NCBI GenBank assembly: GCA_964498125.1
Contig: CAZCGE010000062.1
Coordinates: forward strand, 1 to 64,000
DNA: 64,000 nucleotides
Direction: 5' to 3'
DNA from: CAMDBL01 sp964498125
GTDB lineage: Bacteria; Pseudomonadota; Alphaproteobacteria; Rhizobiales; Hyphomicrobiaceae
Under the pieces are notes generated by a model. It was not told the DNA's origin. It made no database searches and saw only the letters and a list, made by a program, of their open reading frames with translations. A program made the position numbers and the translations under genes. Each line of letters opens with the position of its first letter. The first letter of the stretch is position 1. Shown piece by piece: positions 41,753-48,795 of this stretch.

Positions 41753-42760
41753 ATGTCAGTGATCAAGGGGCTCCGGGTTCAGGAGCTGTTGAAGCGTGGT
41801 AGCATCAAGGACCTCGATGTCGCTCGCTTCCGCAAGGCCCTCCACGAGGATGCCGACCTCAGCCGCGCCGAAGCCGAGACGCTGGTCAAGATCAACGACG
41901 GTTGCCCAGTCCAGGATGCGTCGTGGTCGGCTTTGTACATCAAAGCGCTGACCGCATTCATCGTCAATTGCGAGCCGCCAGAAGGCTACGTCACGGTCGA
42001 GAACGGCCAATGGCTCATGGCGCGCGTGGCGCGCGACGGCCGGATCGACAGCAAGACCAAGCTCGAGCTGCTGGTCAACGTCCTCGACAAGGCGCGCTGG
42101 GCGCCAGAAAGCCTGTGCATCTTCGCGCTCGACCAGGTGAAGCGCGCCGTCATCAGCGGCGAGGGCCCAATCAGGGCCGGCCAATCGATCGCGCCCGGTA
42201 AGATCACGGCCGCCGAGGTCGATCTCGTACGCCGAATTCTGTTCGCATTCGCCGGCTCCGGCGGCGTCGCCGTGACCAAGGGCGAGGCCGAGGTGCTATT
42301 CGATATCGAGGAGGCGCTCGGCGAGGGCGAGGTCAACGCGGCTTGGACGGATTTATTCGTCAAGGCGGTCGCCAACGCGCTGATGTCGGCCATCGGCCAC
42401 AAGATGCCTGCGCGCGAGGAAGCACTGCGCAGCGGGGCTTGGCACGACCGCCGCGGGGACCTGTCGCCGGCGGCAATGATCGGCGCCATGGTGGAATCGA
42501 GCCTCGATGGCATCTGGTCGAGCTATCGCGAGCAGTCGCGCGAGGAGCAGGCGATCGAGCGGCTCGAGGTGCGGCGCATCGAGATCATCACCAACGAGGC
42601 GATCACGCCGGTGGGCGCCGAGTGGCTGGCGCAGCGGCTGACCCGTGATGGCCGCGTGTCGGCCAATGAGCGGGCGATAATCGACTACTTGAAAACGGCA
42701 AGTCCGCGCATCGGCCCGGCGCTCTTGGACCTCGTCGGCAAGATCGGCAAGGCGGCTTGA
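41753..42760 (+). CDS. Protein of unknown function with internal repeats
   Basis: A 335-residue, mainly helical, soluble protein. It seems to contain at least two related units, each with a W..L(Y/F)(V/I)KA(L/V) helix: SWSALYIKALTAFIVN near 60 and AAWTDLFVKAVANALM near 200. There are Gly/Asp turn motifs such as ARDGRIDSKTKLEL and TRDGRVSANERAI, which look like degenerate EF-hand or TerB-like loops. No confident family. The ATG at 41753 has GGGG upstream. It is followed by a palindrome cluster. Confidence 0.7.
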   Translation: MSVIKGLRVQELLKRGSIKDLDVARFRKALHEDADLSRAEAETLVKINDGCPVQDASWSALYIKALTAFIVNCEPPEGYVTVENGQWLMARVARDGRIDSKTKLELLVNVLDKARWAPESLCIFALDQVKRAVISGEGPIRAGQSIAPGKITAAEVDLVRRILFAFAGSGGVAVTKGEAEVLFDIEEALGEGEVNAAWTDLFVKAVANALMSAIGHKMPAREEALRSGAWHDRRGDLSPAAMIGAMVESSLDGIWSSYREQSREEQAIERLEVRRIEIITNEAITPVGAEWLAQRLTRDGRVSANERAIIDYLKTASPRIGPALLDLVGKIGKAA

Positions 42761-42849
42761 GACCGCCGTCGACGAACACCATTTCTCCACAAGCCTGCGA
42801 CATCCTGGTCGACACGGCCTCTTCATTCGCGACCTGAAATCTGCTGCTG

Positions 42850-42986
42850 ATACCAATCTGCATGGGTGTTGACCCATGCAGATTGGTATACGCGCGCAGG
42901 GTTGGCGTGGCGGCTGCGCGCCAACAAAAGAGAATACCAACCTGCGCACGGCATAACTGAGAGTCAGAGTCTGCGCAGGTTGGTAT
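42850..42986. repeat. Cluster of nested palindromes (137 bp)
   Basis: Three inverted repeats lie between the unknown gene and the TAXI gene. The first has perfect 18-bp arms (42850-42867 and 42872-42889, loop GTTG). The second has 7-bp arms (42901-42907 and 42919-42925). The third has perfect 15-bp arms (42934-42948 and 42972-42986). The outer two share ATACCAA and CTGC at their ends, so the whole unit is bounded by ATACCAA and TTGGTAT. It may be an extragenic palindromic element or a small non-autonomous mobile unit, and could also act as a terminator. The rest of the 304-bp gap (42761-43064) shows nothing else. Confidence 0.85.
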
Positions 42987-43064
42987 TAGGTGGCGACGCG
43001 GTCGGCTGCCCGCCAGCGCGCGGTGGCGAGCCGGGGCGGTCGTTGTTGGAAGCAGGGGGTCGGC

Positions 43065-44405
43065 GTGAGGCAGAATCAGCAGGACAATGACGGCGATGCG
43101 GCGGTCCAGCGCGCCTCGCGGTGGACCCAGACGCGCGAGATGGCAAGCATTCTCGCGCCGGCAGTGCTGGTGGCGGTCGCGGCACTCTGGTTCGCCTCGC
43201 GCTTCGTCGAGCCCGCACCACCCAAGACGATCGCCATGAGCACCGGCGGCCAGTCCGGCGCCTACCATGGCTTCGGCAAGCGGTATGCGGAGATTCTCGC
43301 CAGGTCAGGCGTCAAGCTCGAGCCACGCCCATCGGCCGGCTCGATCGAAAATGTGAGGCGCCTGGCCGATGCGAAATCCGGAGTGAGCATCGCCTTGCTG
43401 CAAGGCGGCATCACGGACGCCGCGGCGTCCCCGGAACTCGTCTCGCTCGGACGCATCTTCCTCGAGCCTGTGTGGGTGTTCTACCGCGGTGGAGCGACCA
43501 TCGATGGGCTGTCGCAGCTCAAGGGCAAACGGATCGCGGTCGGGCCGGAGGGCAGCGGAACGAGAGCGCTGGCGCAAGCCATGCTGAAGGCCAACGCGAT
43601 GTCTGCAACCGAGATCACGGTGTCGCCGCTCGGTGGTGATGCGGCCGTGCAAGCGCTCGCGGCCGATCAGATCGATGCGGTGTTCCTGGTGGTGGCGCCG
43701 GAGGCGCCGCTGATCCAAGGCCTGCTGCGCGAACAGAAATTCAAGTTGATGAGTTTCTCGCAGGCCGATGCCTACACACGTCTGTTTCCCTATCTTGAAA
43801 AGATCGTTCTGCCGCGGGGTGTCGTCGATCTCGCGGCCAACGTGCCGGAGACCGATGTCGTCATGCTGGCGGCGTCCGCCGCCTTGGTGGCGAGGTCGGA
43901 TCTGCATCCCGCCCTCGTCGGCCTGCTGGTCGATGCCGTGCAGGAGGTGCACGCGGGCGGCGGATTGTTCCACCGGGCCGGTGACTTTCCCAGGCGCATC
44001 GATCCAGAGTTTCAGATGTCGGCGGACGCAGAGCGCGTCTACAAGTCCGGCCAGTCGTTCCTGAAGCGCGTGCTCCCCTTCTGGCTTGCCAACTTCATCG
44101 AGCGAATCATCATCATCCTCGTGCCGATTGCCACCCTTCTGCTGCCGCTCTTCAAGGTCGTGCCGATGCTCTACCAATGGCGTATCAAGCGGCGGATATT
44201 TTATTGGTATGGGCAACTCAAGAGCCTCGAGCTGCGGATCTCCAGTGCGCGCGCGCCGACCGAGGCCGCTGTCTTCAGGGCCGAGATCGACCGCATCGAC
44301 GCGGCCGTGACCGTCATTCCCTTGCCCGTTGGCTTCTCCGAGCAGCTGTTCAATCTGCGCCGTGCCGTGGACTTGGTGCGCCAGAGGATCCACTCCCGAT
44401 CGTGA
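43065..44405 (+). CDS. TAXI-type TRAP solute-binding protein with C-terminal membrane segment
   Basis: A 446-residue protein is anchored by an N-terminal helix (about 30-45, LVAVAALWFASRF). The TAXI solute-binding domain opens IAMSTGGQSGAYHGFGKRYAEIL and has KGKRIAVGPEGSGTRALA. A hydrophobic stretch follows near 345-370 (FIERIIIILVPIATLLLPLF) and then a cytoplasmic helical tail with EAAVFRAEIDRID. TAXI proteins normally feed TRAP permeases for glutamate- or C4-like substrates, but no permease gene is adjacent. The GTG at 43065 has AGGGGG upstream. Confidence 0.85.
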   Translation: MRQNQQDNDGDAAVQRASRWTQTREMASILAPAVLVAVAALWFASRFVEPAPPKTIAMSTGGQSGAYHGFGKRYAEILARSGVKLEPRPSAGSIENVRRLADAKSGVSIALLQGGITDAAASPELVSLGRIFLEPVWVFYRGGATIDGLSQLKGKRIAVGPEGSGTRALAQAMLKANAMSATEITVSPLGGDAAVQALAADQIDAVFLVVAPEAPLIQGLLREQKFKLMSFSQADAYTRLFPYLEKIVLPRGVVDLAANVPETDVVMLAASAALVARSDLHPALVGLLVDAVQEVHAGGGLFHRAGDFPRRIDPEFQMSADAERVYKSGQSFLKRVLPFWLANFIERIIIILVPIATLLLPLFKVVPMLYQWRIKRRIFYWYGQLKSLELRISSARAPTEAAVFRAEIDRIDAAVTVIPLPVGFSEQLFNLRRAVDLVRQRIHSRS

Positions 44406-44511
44406 TGCCCCCTTTGGTTGGGTTTACGGATATGTGCGGCACCGATAAGACTCGTGTTCCGATATCCGCGTCGGGCAGTTTGCGTGCCAAGCGGTGGCCG
44501 CCGGGGAAAGC

Positions 44512-46521
44512 ATGTTCAAAAAAATCCTGATCGCCAATCGCGGCGAAATCGCCTGCCGTATCATAAAGACCGCCCGGCACATGGGCATCGAGACAGTGGC
44601 CGTCTATTCGCAGGCCGACCGTGATGCCGTGCACGTTGCGATGGCCGATGAGGCGGTCGCCATCGGTCCGGCCGCCGCCGCCCAGTCCTACCTGGTGATC
44701 GAGAAGATTATCGGCGCCTGCAAGCAAACTGGGGCCGAGGCCGTGCATCCCGGCTACGGTTTCTTGTCCGAGCGCGAGGCGTTTGCGGTGGCGCTGGAAA
44801 AGGCCGGCATCGCTTTCATCGGCCCGAACCCCAAGGCCATCGCCGCCATGGGCGACAAGATCGAGAGCAAGAAGGCGGCGGCCAAGGCCAATGTCTCGAC
44901 CGTGCCGGGCTATCTCGGCGAGATCGCGGATGCCGCCCAGGCCATCAAGATCGCCGACGACATCGGTTATCCCGTGATGATCAAGGCCTCGGCTGGCGGT
45001 GGCGGCAAGGGCATGCGCATCGCCTGGAGCCAAGGCGAAGTCACCGAAGGCTTCAACCTGTCGCGCAGCGAGGCCAGGTCCTCGTTCGGTGATGATCGCG
45101 TCTTCATCGAAAAGTTCATCGTCAACCCGCGCCACATCGAGATCCAGGTGCTGGGCGACAAGCACGGCAACGTCGTGCATCTCGGCGAGCGCGAATGCTC
45201 GATCCAGCGCCGCAACCAGAAGGTGGTCGAGGAGGCGCCCTCGCCGCTGCTCGACGACAGGACGCGGCGCGCCATGGGCGAGCAGGCCGTCGCGCTGTCG
45301 AAGGCCGTCGGCTACGACTCCGCTGGCACCGTGGAGTTCGTGGCAGGGCAGGATCGCTCGTTCTTCTTCCTGGAGATGAACACCCGCCTGCAGGTCGAAC
45401 ATCCGGTGACGGAACTCGTCACCGGCATCGATCTCGTCGAGCAGATGATCCGGGTCGCCGCCGGCGAGAAACTGCCGTTCCGGCAGCAGGACATCCGCCT
45501 CAAGGGCTGGGCGGTGGAGTGCCGCATCTACGCCGAGGACCCGTACCGCAACTTCCTGCCCTCGATCGGGCGGCTGGTGAAGTATCGCCCGCCGCCGGAG
45601 GGTACCGCCAACGGCATCACTGTGCGCAACGACACCGGCGTCGAGGAGGGTGGCGAGATCTCGATGTACTACGACCCGATGATCGCCAAGCTGGTCACGC
45701 ATGCGGCCTCGCGATCGGCGGCGATCGACGCCCAGTCCGAGGCGCTCGATGCCTTCACGATCGACGGCATCCAGCACAACATTCCGTTCCTGTCGGCGGT
45801 GATGCAGAACCCGCGCTGGCGCGAGGGGCGGCTATCGACGGGGTTCATCGCCGAGGAGTACCCGCACGGCTTCAAGGCGCGTGTGGCCGAGGGCGAGGAG
45901 CTGCGCGCGCTGGCCGCCGTCGCCGCCGCCATCGATCACCTCGGCAACACGCGTCGTCGCGCCATTACCGGGCAGATGGCAGGCAAGCAAGTGTGCTTTG
46001 CCGTCCGCCGCGTCGTCAGTATTGGCGATGCAATGCTGCGGCTGGAGGTCGAGGGCGGCGGCGAGACGCCGGCGCGCGTGAGCTTTGCCGGAGCCAGCGG
46101 TGAGACCGTCGAGATTGCGTCGGATTGGGCCCCCGGCGATCGGCTGTGGCGCGGTCGTGTCGGTGCGCGCCGCATGGCGGTGCAGGTGCGGCCGATCCTC
46201 AACGGCTATGACCTGGCCTATCGCGGTATCCGCGCCGCGGTGCGCGTCTATACAGAGCGCGAGGCGGAGCTGGCGGCACTGATGCCGGTCAAGGCGGCGG
46301 CGGACACCTCCAAGCTGCTGCTGTGCCCGATGCCGGGTCTGGTCAAAGCGATCGCTGTCGAGACGGGCCAGGAGGTCAAGGCTGGAGACACGCTCGCCGT
46401 GGTCGAAGCCATGAAAATGGAAAACGTGCTGCGTGCCGAGCGCGACGGCGCGGTGAAGGTGATCCACGCCAAGCCGGGCGACAGCCTCGCCGTCGATGCC
46501 GTGATCCTGGAGTTCAAGTGA
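44512..46521 (+). CDS. pccA: Propionyl-CoA/acyl-CoA carboxylase, biotin carboxylase-BCCP subunit
   Basis: A 669-residue alpha subunit carboxylates biotin with ATP and bicarbonate for transfer to propionyl-CoA or a related acyl-CoA. The biotin carboxylase part opens KKILIANRGEIACRIIKTAR and has ASAGGGGKGMRI and EMNTRLQVEHPVTE. The BCCP domain at the C-terminus has the biotin Lys635 in VEAMKMEN. The ATG at 44512 has GGGGAAAG upstream. The beta subunit is not adjacent. The last 87 coding bases plus three more are perfectly repeated 1,054 bp downstream. Confidence 0.92.
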   Translation: MFKKILIANRGEIACRIIKTARHMGIETVAVYSQADRDAVHVAMADEAVAIGPAAAAQSYLVIEKIIGACKQTGAEAVHPGYGFLSEREAFAVALEKAGIAFIGPNPKAIAAMGDKIESKKAAAKANVSTVPGYLGEIADAAQAIKIADDIGYPVMIKASAGGGGKGMRIAWSQGEVTEGFNLSRSEARSSFGDDRVFIEKFIVNPRHIEIQVLGDKHGNVVHLGERECSIQRRNQKVVEEAPSPLLDDRTRRAMGEQAVALSKAVGYDSAGTVEFVAGQDRSFFFLEMNTRLQVEHPVTELVTGIDLVEQMIRVAAGEKLPFRQQDIRLKGWAVECRIYAEDPYRNFLPSIGRLVKYRPPPEGTANGITVRNDTGVEEGGEISMYYDPMIAKLVTHAASRSAAIDAQSEALDAFTIDGIQHNIPFLSAVMQNPRWREGRLSTGFIAEEYPHGFKARVAEGEELRALAAVAAAIDHLGNTRRRAITGQMAGKQVCFAVRRVVSIGDAMLRLEVEGGGETPARVSFAGASGETVEIASDWAPGDRLWRGRVGARRMAVQVRPILNGYDLAYRGIRAAVRVYTEREAELAALMPVKAAADTSKLLLCPMPGLVKAIAVETGQEVKAGDTLAVVEAMKMENVLRAERDGAVKVIHAKPGDSLAVDAVILEFK

Positions 46522-46524
46522 GGC
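46435..46524 (+). repeat. pccA 3' end, copy 1 of a 90-bp perfect direct repeat
   Basis: This is the authentic 3' end of pccA, including the stop and three bases beyond it. It is identical over all 90 bases to 47489-47578. The two copies bracket a lower-GC segment with small genes. Confidence 0.95.
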
Positions 46525-46846
46525 ATCGCCGCATGTTCTCGCGTCGCGACGGTTTCGAATGATGCATATTTACGCAACATCCGGTGTCCGACACCAAACG
46601 CTGCACACACGCAATGAGTTAATGGATCGCGTTACCGCCAAGTTCGTGAATAATGATCTAGAGGATTGAAATAATTCAGGTTTGAATGTGAAGGATAGAT
46701 AGAGCGTGGTCTGCGTTCGCAGTAAACAGTGGATAACTGTTTCGGTGGCTCGACCGAGACTTGCAACCGCAACCGGTCCGCGCACTGTAATTTCGTCACG
46801 CGCTTCTTGCGTGAAAGTTTTCGCCAGTAACAGAGGAGTTTATCCT
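46525..46846. other. Low-GC gap at the head of the pccA-linked insert
   Basis: These 322 bases are visibly richer in A+T than the flanking genes. No coding frame is supported. They contain a 13-base palindrome (GGTGTCCGACACC, 46583-46595) and a hairpin with 6-bp arms TCACGC and GCGTGA (46796-46814) just upstream of the next small gene. The promoter of that gene must be here, but boxes could not be placed reliably. Confidence 0.5.
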
Positions 46847-47047
46847 GTGGCAGAAAACGAGAAGACGTCGGCCCGAGTCGCCCAGATCGCCTCGAAGGCC
46901 ATGCAGAATCCCAAATCCGTCACGCCGGATGAGATTCAAACTCTCGCGGCATCGGTGCTGACCCAGTCTCCGGATCAGCAGCAACGTCAGCAGGCGCAAC
47001 AGCTACTGCAGGACCAACAGAACCAACAGAGCCAGCAGAAAAAGTAA
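46847..47047 (+). CDS. Small Gln-rich protein
   Basis: A 66-residue protein begins MAENEKTSARVAQIASKAMQ, has a repetitive tail of Gln, Asn and Ser and ends in two lysines. Short proteins opening with a similar 'TS.RVA.IASK' pattern occur in other Hyphomicrobiales, without known function. The GTG at 46847 has GAGGAG nine bases upstream. Probably cytoplasmic and helical. It is the first gene of the insert behind pccA and shares its orientation. Confidence 0.72.
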   Translation: MAENEKTSARVAQIASKAMQNPKSVTPDEIQTLAASVLTQSPDQQQRQQAQQLLQDQQNQQSQQKK

Positions 47048-47315
47048 GCACATCTTCTTCTGTCAGTTTCTCGATCGAGAGAACGCAGCGAGCGGGGATC
47101 GTCATGATCCCGCTCGCTTGTGCGTTGTTGGGGCTCTCAAGATCGCCCACACTCTGACAGATGACCTTGATCTCGTCATTGTCCTTCAAGAGCCAGCCGA
47201 CCGTCGCGCACTCGATCGGCCGCGTGCACGGCAGCGCCGACAGGTATTGCCAGGACGACAGCGGCTGAGCGCTATCCAGCCAGCGTATGATCACGAGAGG
47301 ACAATCAGTGCGCAT
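46920..47315 (-). CDS. Small protein of unknown function, phage/plasmid-like
   Basis: A 131-residue frame contains IIRWLDSAQPLSSWQYLSA, then CATVGWLLKDNDEIKVICQSVG and GIMTIPARCVLSIEKL. This order (W.DS, then C.SVGW..EDD, then MTIP..C/A...I..L) recalls small proteins of phages and mobile elements. The Gly/Val/Ala-rich C-terminal 40 residues overlap the opposing small gene by 128 bp and may be an unstructured tail. It suggests a phage- or island-derived origin for the insert. Confidence 0.5.
   Translation of the reverse strand: MRTDCPLVIIRWLDSAQPLSSWQYLSALPCTRPIECATVGWLLKDNDEIKVICQSVGDLESPNNAQASGIMTIPARCVLSIEKLTEEDVLTFSAGSVGSVGPAVAVAPADVAADPETGSAPMPREFESHPA
47088..47117. terminator. Strong hairpin 40 bp after the Gln-rich gene
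   Basis: Arms GCGAGCGGGGATC and GATCCCGCTCGC (one bulged G) surround a five-base loop. A TTGTGCGTT stretch follows on the plus strand. It is well placed as a terminator of the plus-strand gene, but it also lies inside the opposing frame, where it encodes the MTIP region. Confidence 0.5.
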
Positions 47316-47413
47316 CAGCTATCGCCGTCCTTATGATTCGACTGATGAATCTTAGCAGACTCGCCTGGACTCGATGTGATCCTTCGGCCACTAACCGATG
47401 GGGAGAATGAGCA

Positions 47414-47575
47414 ATGCCGGCGTCCTCGGGGGCTCCGGTCGAGTTCGTTGATGCGGGACCCGACATTCCGCTGCACACCCGTCGCGGCGCCGAGCGCGAC
47501 GGCGCGGTGAAGGTGATCCACGCCAAGCCGGGCGACAGCCTCGCCGTCGATGCCGTGATCCTGGAGTTCAAGTGA
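47414..47575 (+). CDS. Chimeric small frame ending in the PccA C-terminus
   Basis: An ATG preceded by GGGGAGA opens a 53-residue frame. Twenty-five foreign residues (MPASSGAPVEFVDAGPDI and onward) are joined in frame to the last 28 residues of PccA (from AERDGAVKVIHAKPGD). The biotin Lys is not included. Joining happens at the boundary of the 90-bp repeat. It may be a by-product of the insertion and may not be expressed. Confidence 0.35.
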   Translation: MPASSGAPVEFVDAGPDIPLHTRRGAERDGAVKVIHAKPGDSLAVDAVILEFK

Positions 47576-47578
47576 GGC
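47489..47578 (+). repeat. pccA 3' end, copy 2 of the 90-bp perfect direct repeat
   Basis: Identical to 46435-46524. It ends exactly where the Uma2-like remnant stop begins (47579), so the original junction was probably pccA directly facing a Uma2-type gene. Confidence 0.95.
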
Positions 47579-47633
47579 TCAGGCCTCGTCGCGGTAGATC
47601 TCGGCAAGGGGCAGCGTAACGACGCCCGCGCCG
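47579..47633 (-). pseudogene. Remnant 3' end of a Uma2-type gene
   Basis: Read on the minus strand this segment ends VTLPLAEIYRDEA plus stop, the usual last residues of Uma2 nucleases. It lies just behind the complete Uma2 gene, which has its own similar ending (LGIAEIYDGLSLPS), in another frame. It appears to be the tail of an older copy. Confidence 0.5.
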
Positions 47634-48230
47634 CTACTCGACCGTGCTTTCGGCGGCACGGCCGATGCTCGGAAGCGAGAGTCCGTCGTAGATCTCGGCG
47701 ATGCCGAGGCGGCAGCCGATGGCGGGGAGATCGAAAGCCGACTCTGGTCCGTCGGCGTCGATCGGGTCCCAGTCGCGGCCGGTCCGCACGTAGAGCGTCG
47801 CCGCAACCAATCCAGAATCGACCAGCAGCAGGTAGGCGAGACCGTCGAGCCGGCGGTACTCCTCAAGCTTGCGCTGCCAGGCGACGCCCACGTTCGACGG
47901 CGACAGCACCTCGACGATCATGCGCGGCTCCTGGGCCGCATAGGAGTCCGCGCGCGGCTCGCCGCAGGTGACGGTCACGTCGGGTCTTCGGTAGCCGCGC
48001 ATCCGGGTATTGACCGCGACGTCGGCCGTGGCCGGGCGGCAACGCGTGCCGCGGAGTTGATTGCCGAGTGCAATGATGATGTTCGTCACGACGCGGTCAT
48101 GCGCCTCGCTGGCGCCGGACATCATCTTGACCGGGATGCCATCGACCAGCTCGTGGCGGTCCTCCTGGTCGAGGCACCAGCGCAGGAACTCTGCGCCTTC
48201 CATGAGTTCGCGTGCGGCGGTGGACATCAT
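47634..48230 (-). CDS. Uma2-family putative endonuclease
   Basis: A 198-residue protein of the Uma2 (DUF820) group has a PD-(D/E)XK-like fold. Visible elements are EGAEFLRWCLDQEDRHELVDG, YRRPDVTVTCG (metal-binding Asp), MIVEVLSPSN (catalytic Glu) and KLEEYRRLDGLAYLLLVD. Biological roles are poorly known. The family is expanded in cyanobacteria and also found in alphaproteobacteria, often near mobile DNA. It sits directly next to the pccA-linked insert and a second Uma2 3' end. Confidence 0.87.
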   Translation of the reverse strand: MMSTAARELMEGAEFLRWCLDQEDRHELVDGIPVKMMSGASEAHDRVVTNIIIALGNQLRGTRCRPATADVAVNTRMRGYRRPDVTVTCGEPRADSYAAQEPRMIVEVLSPSNVGVAWQRKLEEYRRLDGLAYLLLVDSGLVAATLYVRTGRDWDPIDADGPESAFDLPAIGCRLGIAEIYDGLSLPSIGRAAESTVE

Positions 48231-48356
48231 TGCGCTCTAAGGGTTGTCGGGACAGGGCGGTGGCCAATCGGTGCGACACTGCGGCTCAGGCTAGCAGACG
48301 CTCCGTCCGCGCGCACCTCGTCTTGCGATGCATGCGCGTGCCGCCGGAACTCGACG

Positions 48357-48698
48357 TCAAAGCGTGAAGCTCGTGCCACAGCCGCAGGAGGCCTTGGCGT
48401 TGGGATTGTGGATCTTGAAGGCGGCGCCGATCAGGTCGTCGACGAAGTCGATCTCGGACCCGCCGAGGAATTCCAGCGAGACGGGGTCGATCAGGACCCG
48501 CGTGCCGGCGCGCTCGACAATGATGTCGCCGGCCTCCTGGCCGCGCACCAGGTCGAACTTGTATTGAAAGCCCGAGCAGCCGCCACCCTCGACGCTGACG
48601 CGCAGGAAAGTGCCTTCCGGCTCACGCGCAACGATCTCGGCGATGCGCTTGGCCGCCCGGTCCGACAGCACCACATTCGTGGCCTCTGCGATCATCAT
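48357..48698 (-). CDS. erpA: A-type iron-sulfur cluster insertion protein
   Basis: A 113-residue A-type carrier delivers Fe-S clusters to target enzymes. The three conserved cysteines are Cys41 (GGGCSGFQY), Cys105 and Cys107 (SCGCGTSF). The ErpA-like block GGSEIDFVDDL is present. GGAG lies upstream of the double ATG. It is divergent from dgt, the common alphaproteobacterial order. Confidence 0.93.
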   Translation of the reverse strand: MMIAEATNVVLSDRAAKRIAEIVAREPEGTFLRVSVEGGGCSGFQYKFDLVRGQEAGDIIVERAGTRVLIDPVSLEFLGGSEIDFVDDLIGAAFKIHNPNAKASCGCGTSFTL

Positions 48699-48743
48699 GC
48701 TTCTCCTGACGGGGTACGGGGAGTTGCCCTCGCCCCCGATTCA

Positions 48744-48759
48744 CCTATAGGAATATAGG
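48744..48759. promoter_or_regulatory. Palindrome in the erpA/dgt divergent gap
   Basis: CCTATA and TATAGG are separated by GGAA. It lies 46 bases from the erpA start and 37 from the dgt start. It may be an operator or simply overlapping -10 elements. Confidence 0.35.
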
Positions 48760-48795
48760 CAGTTATCGCGACTTTTGATACCCCTCGGGATGGTG

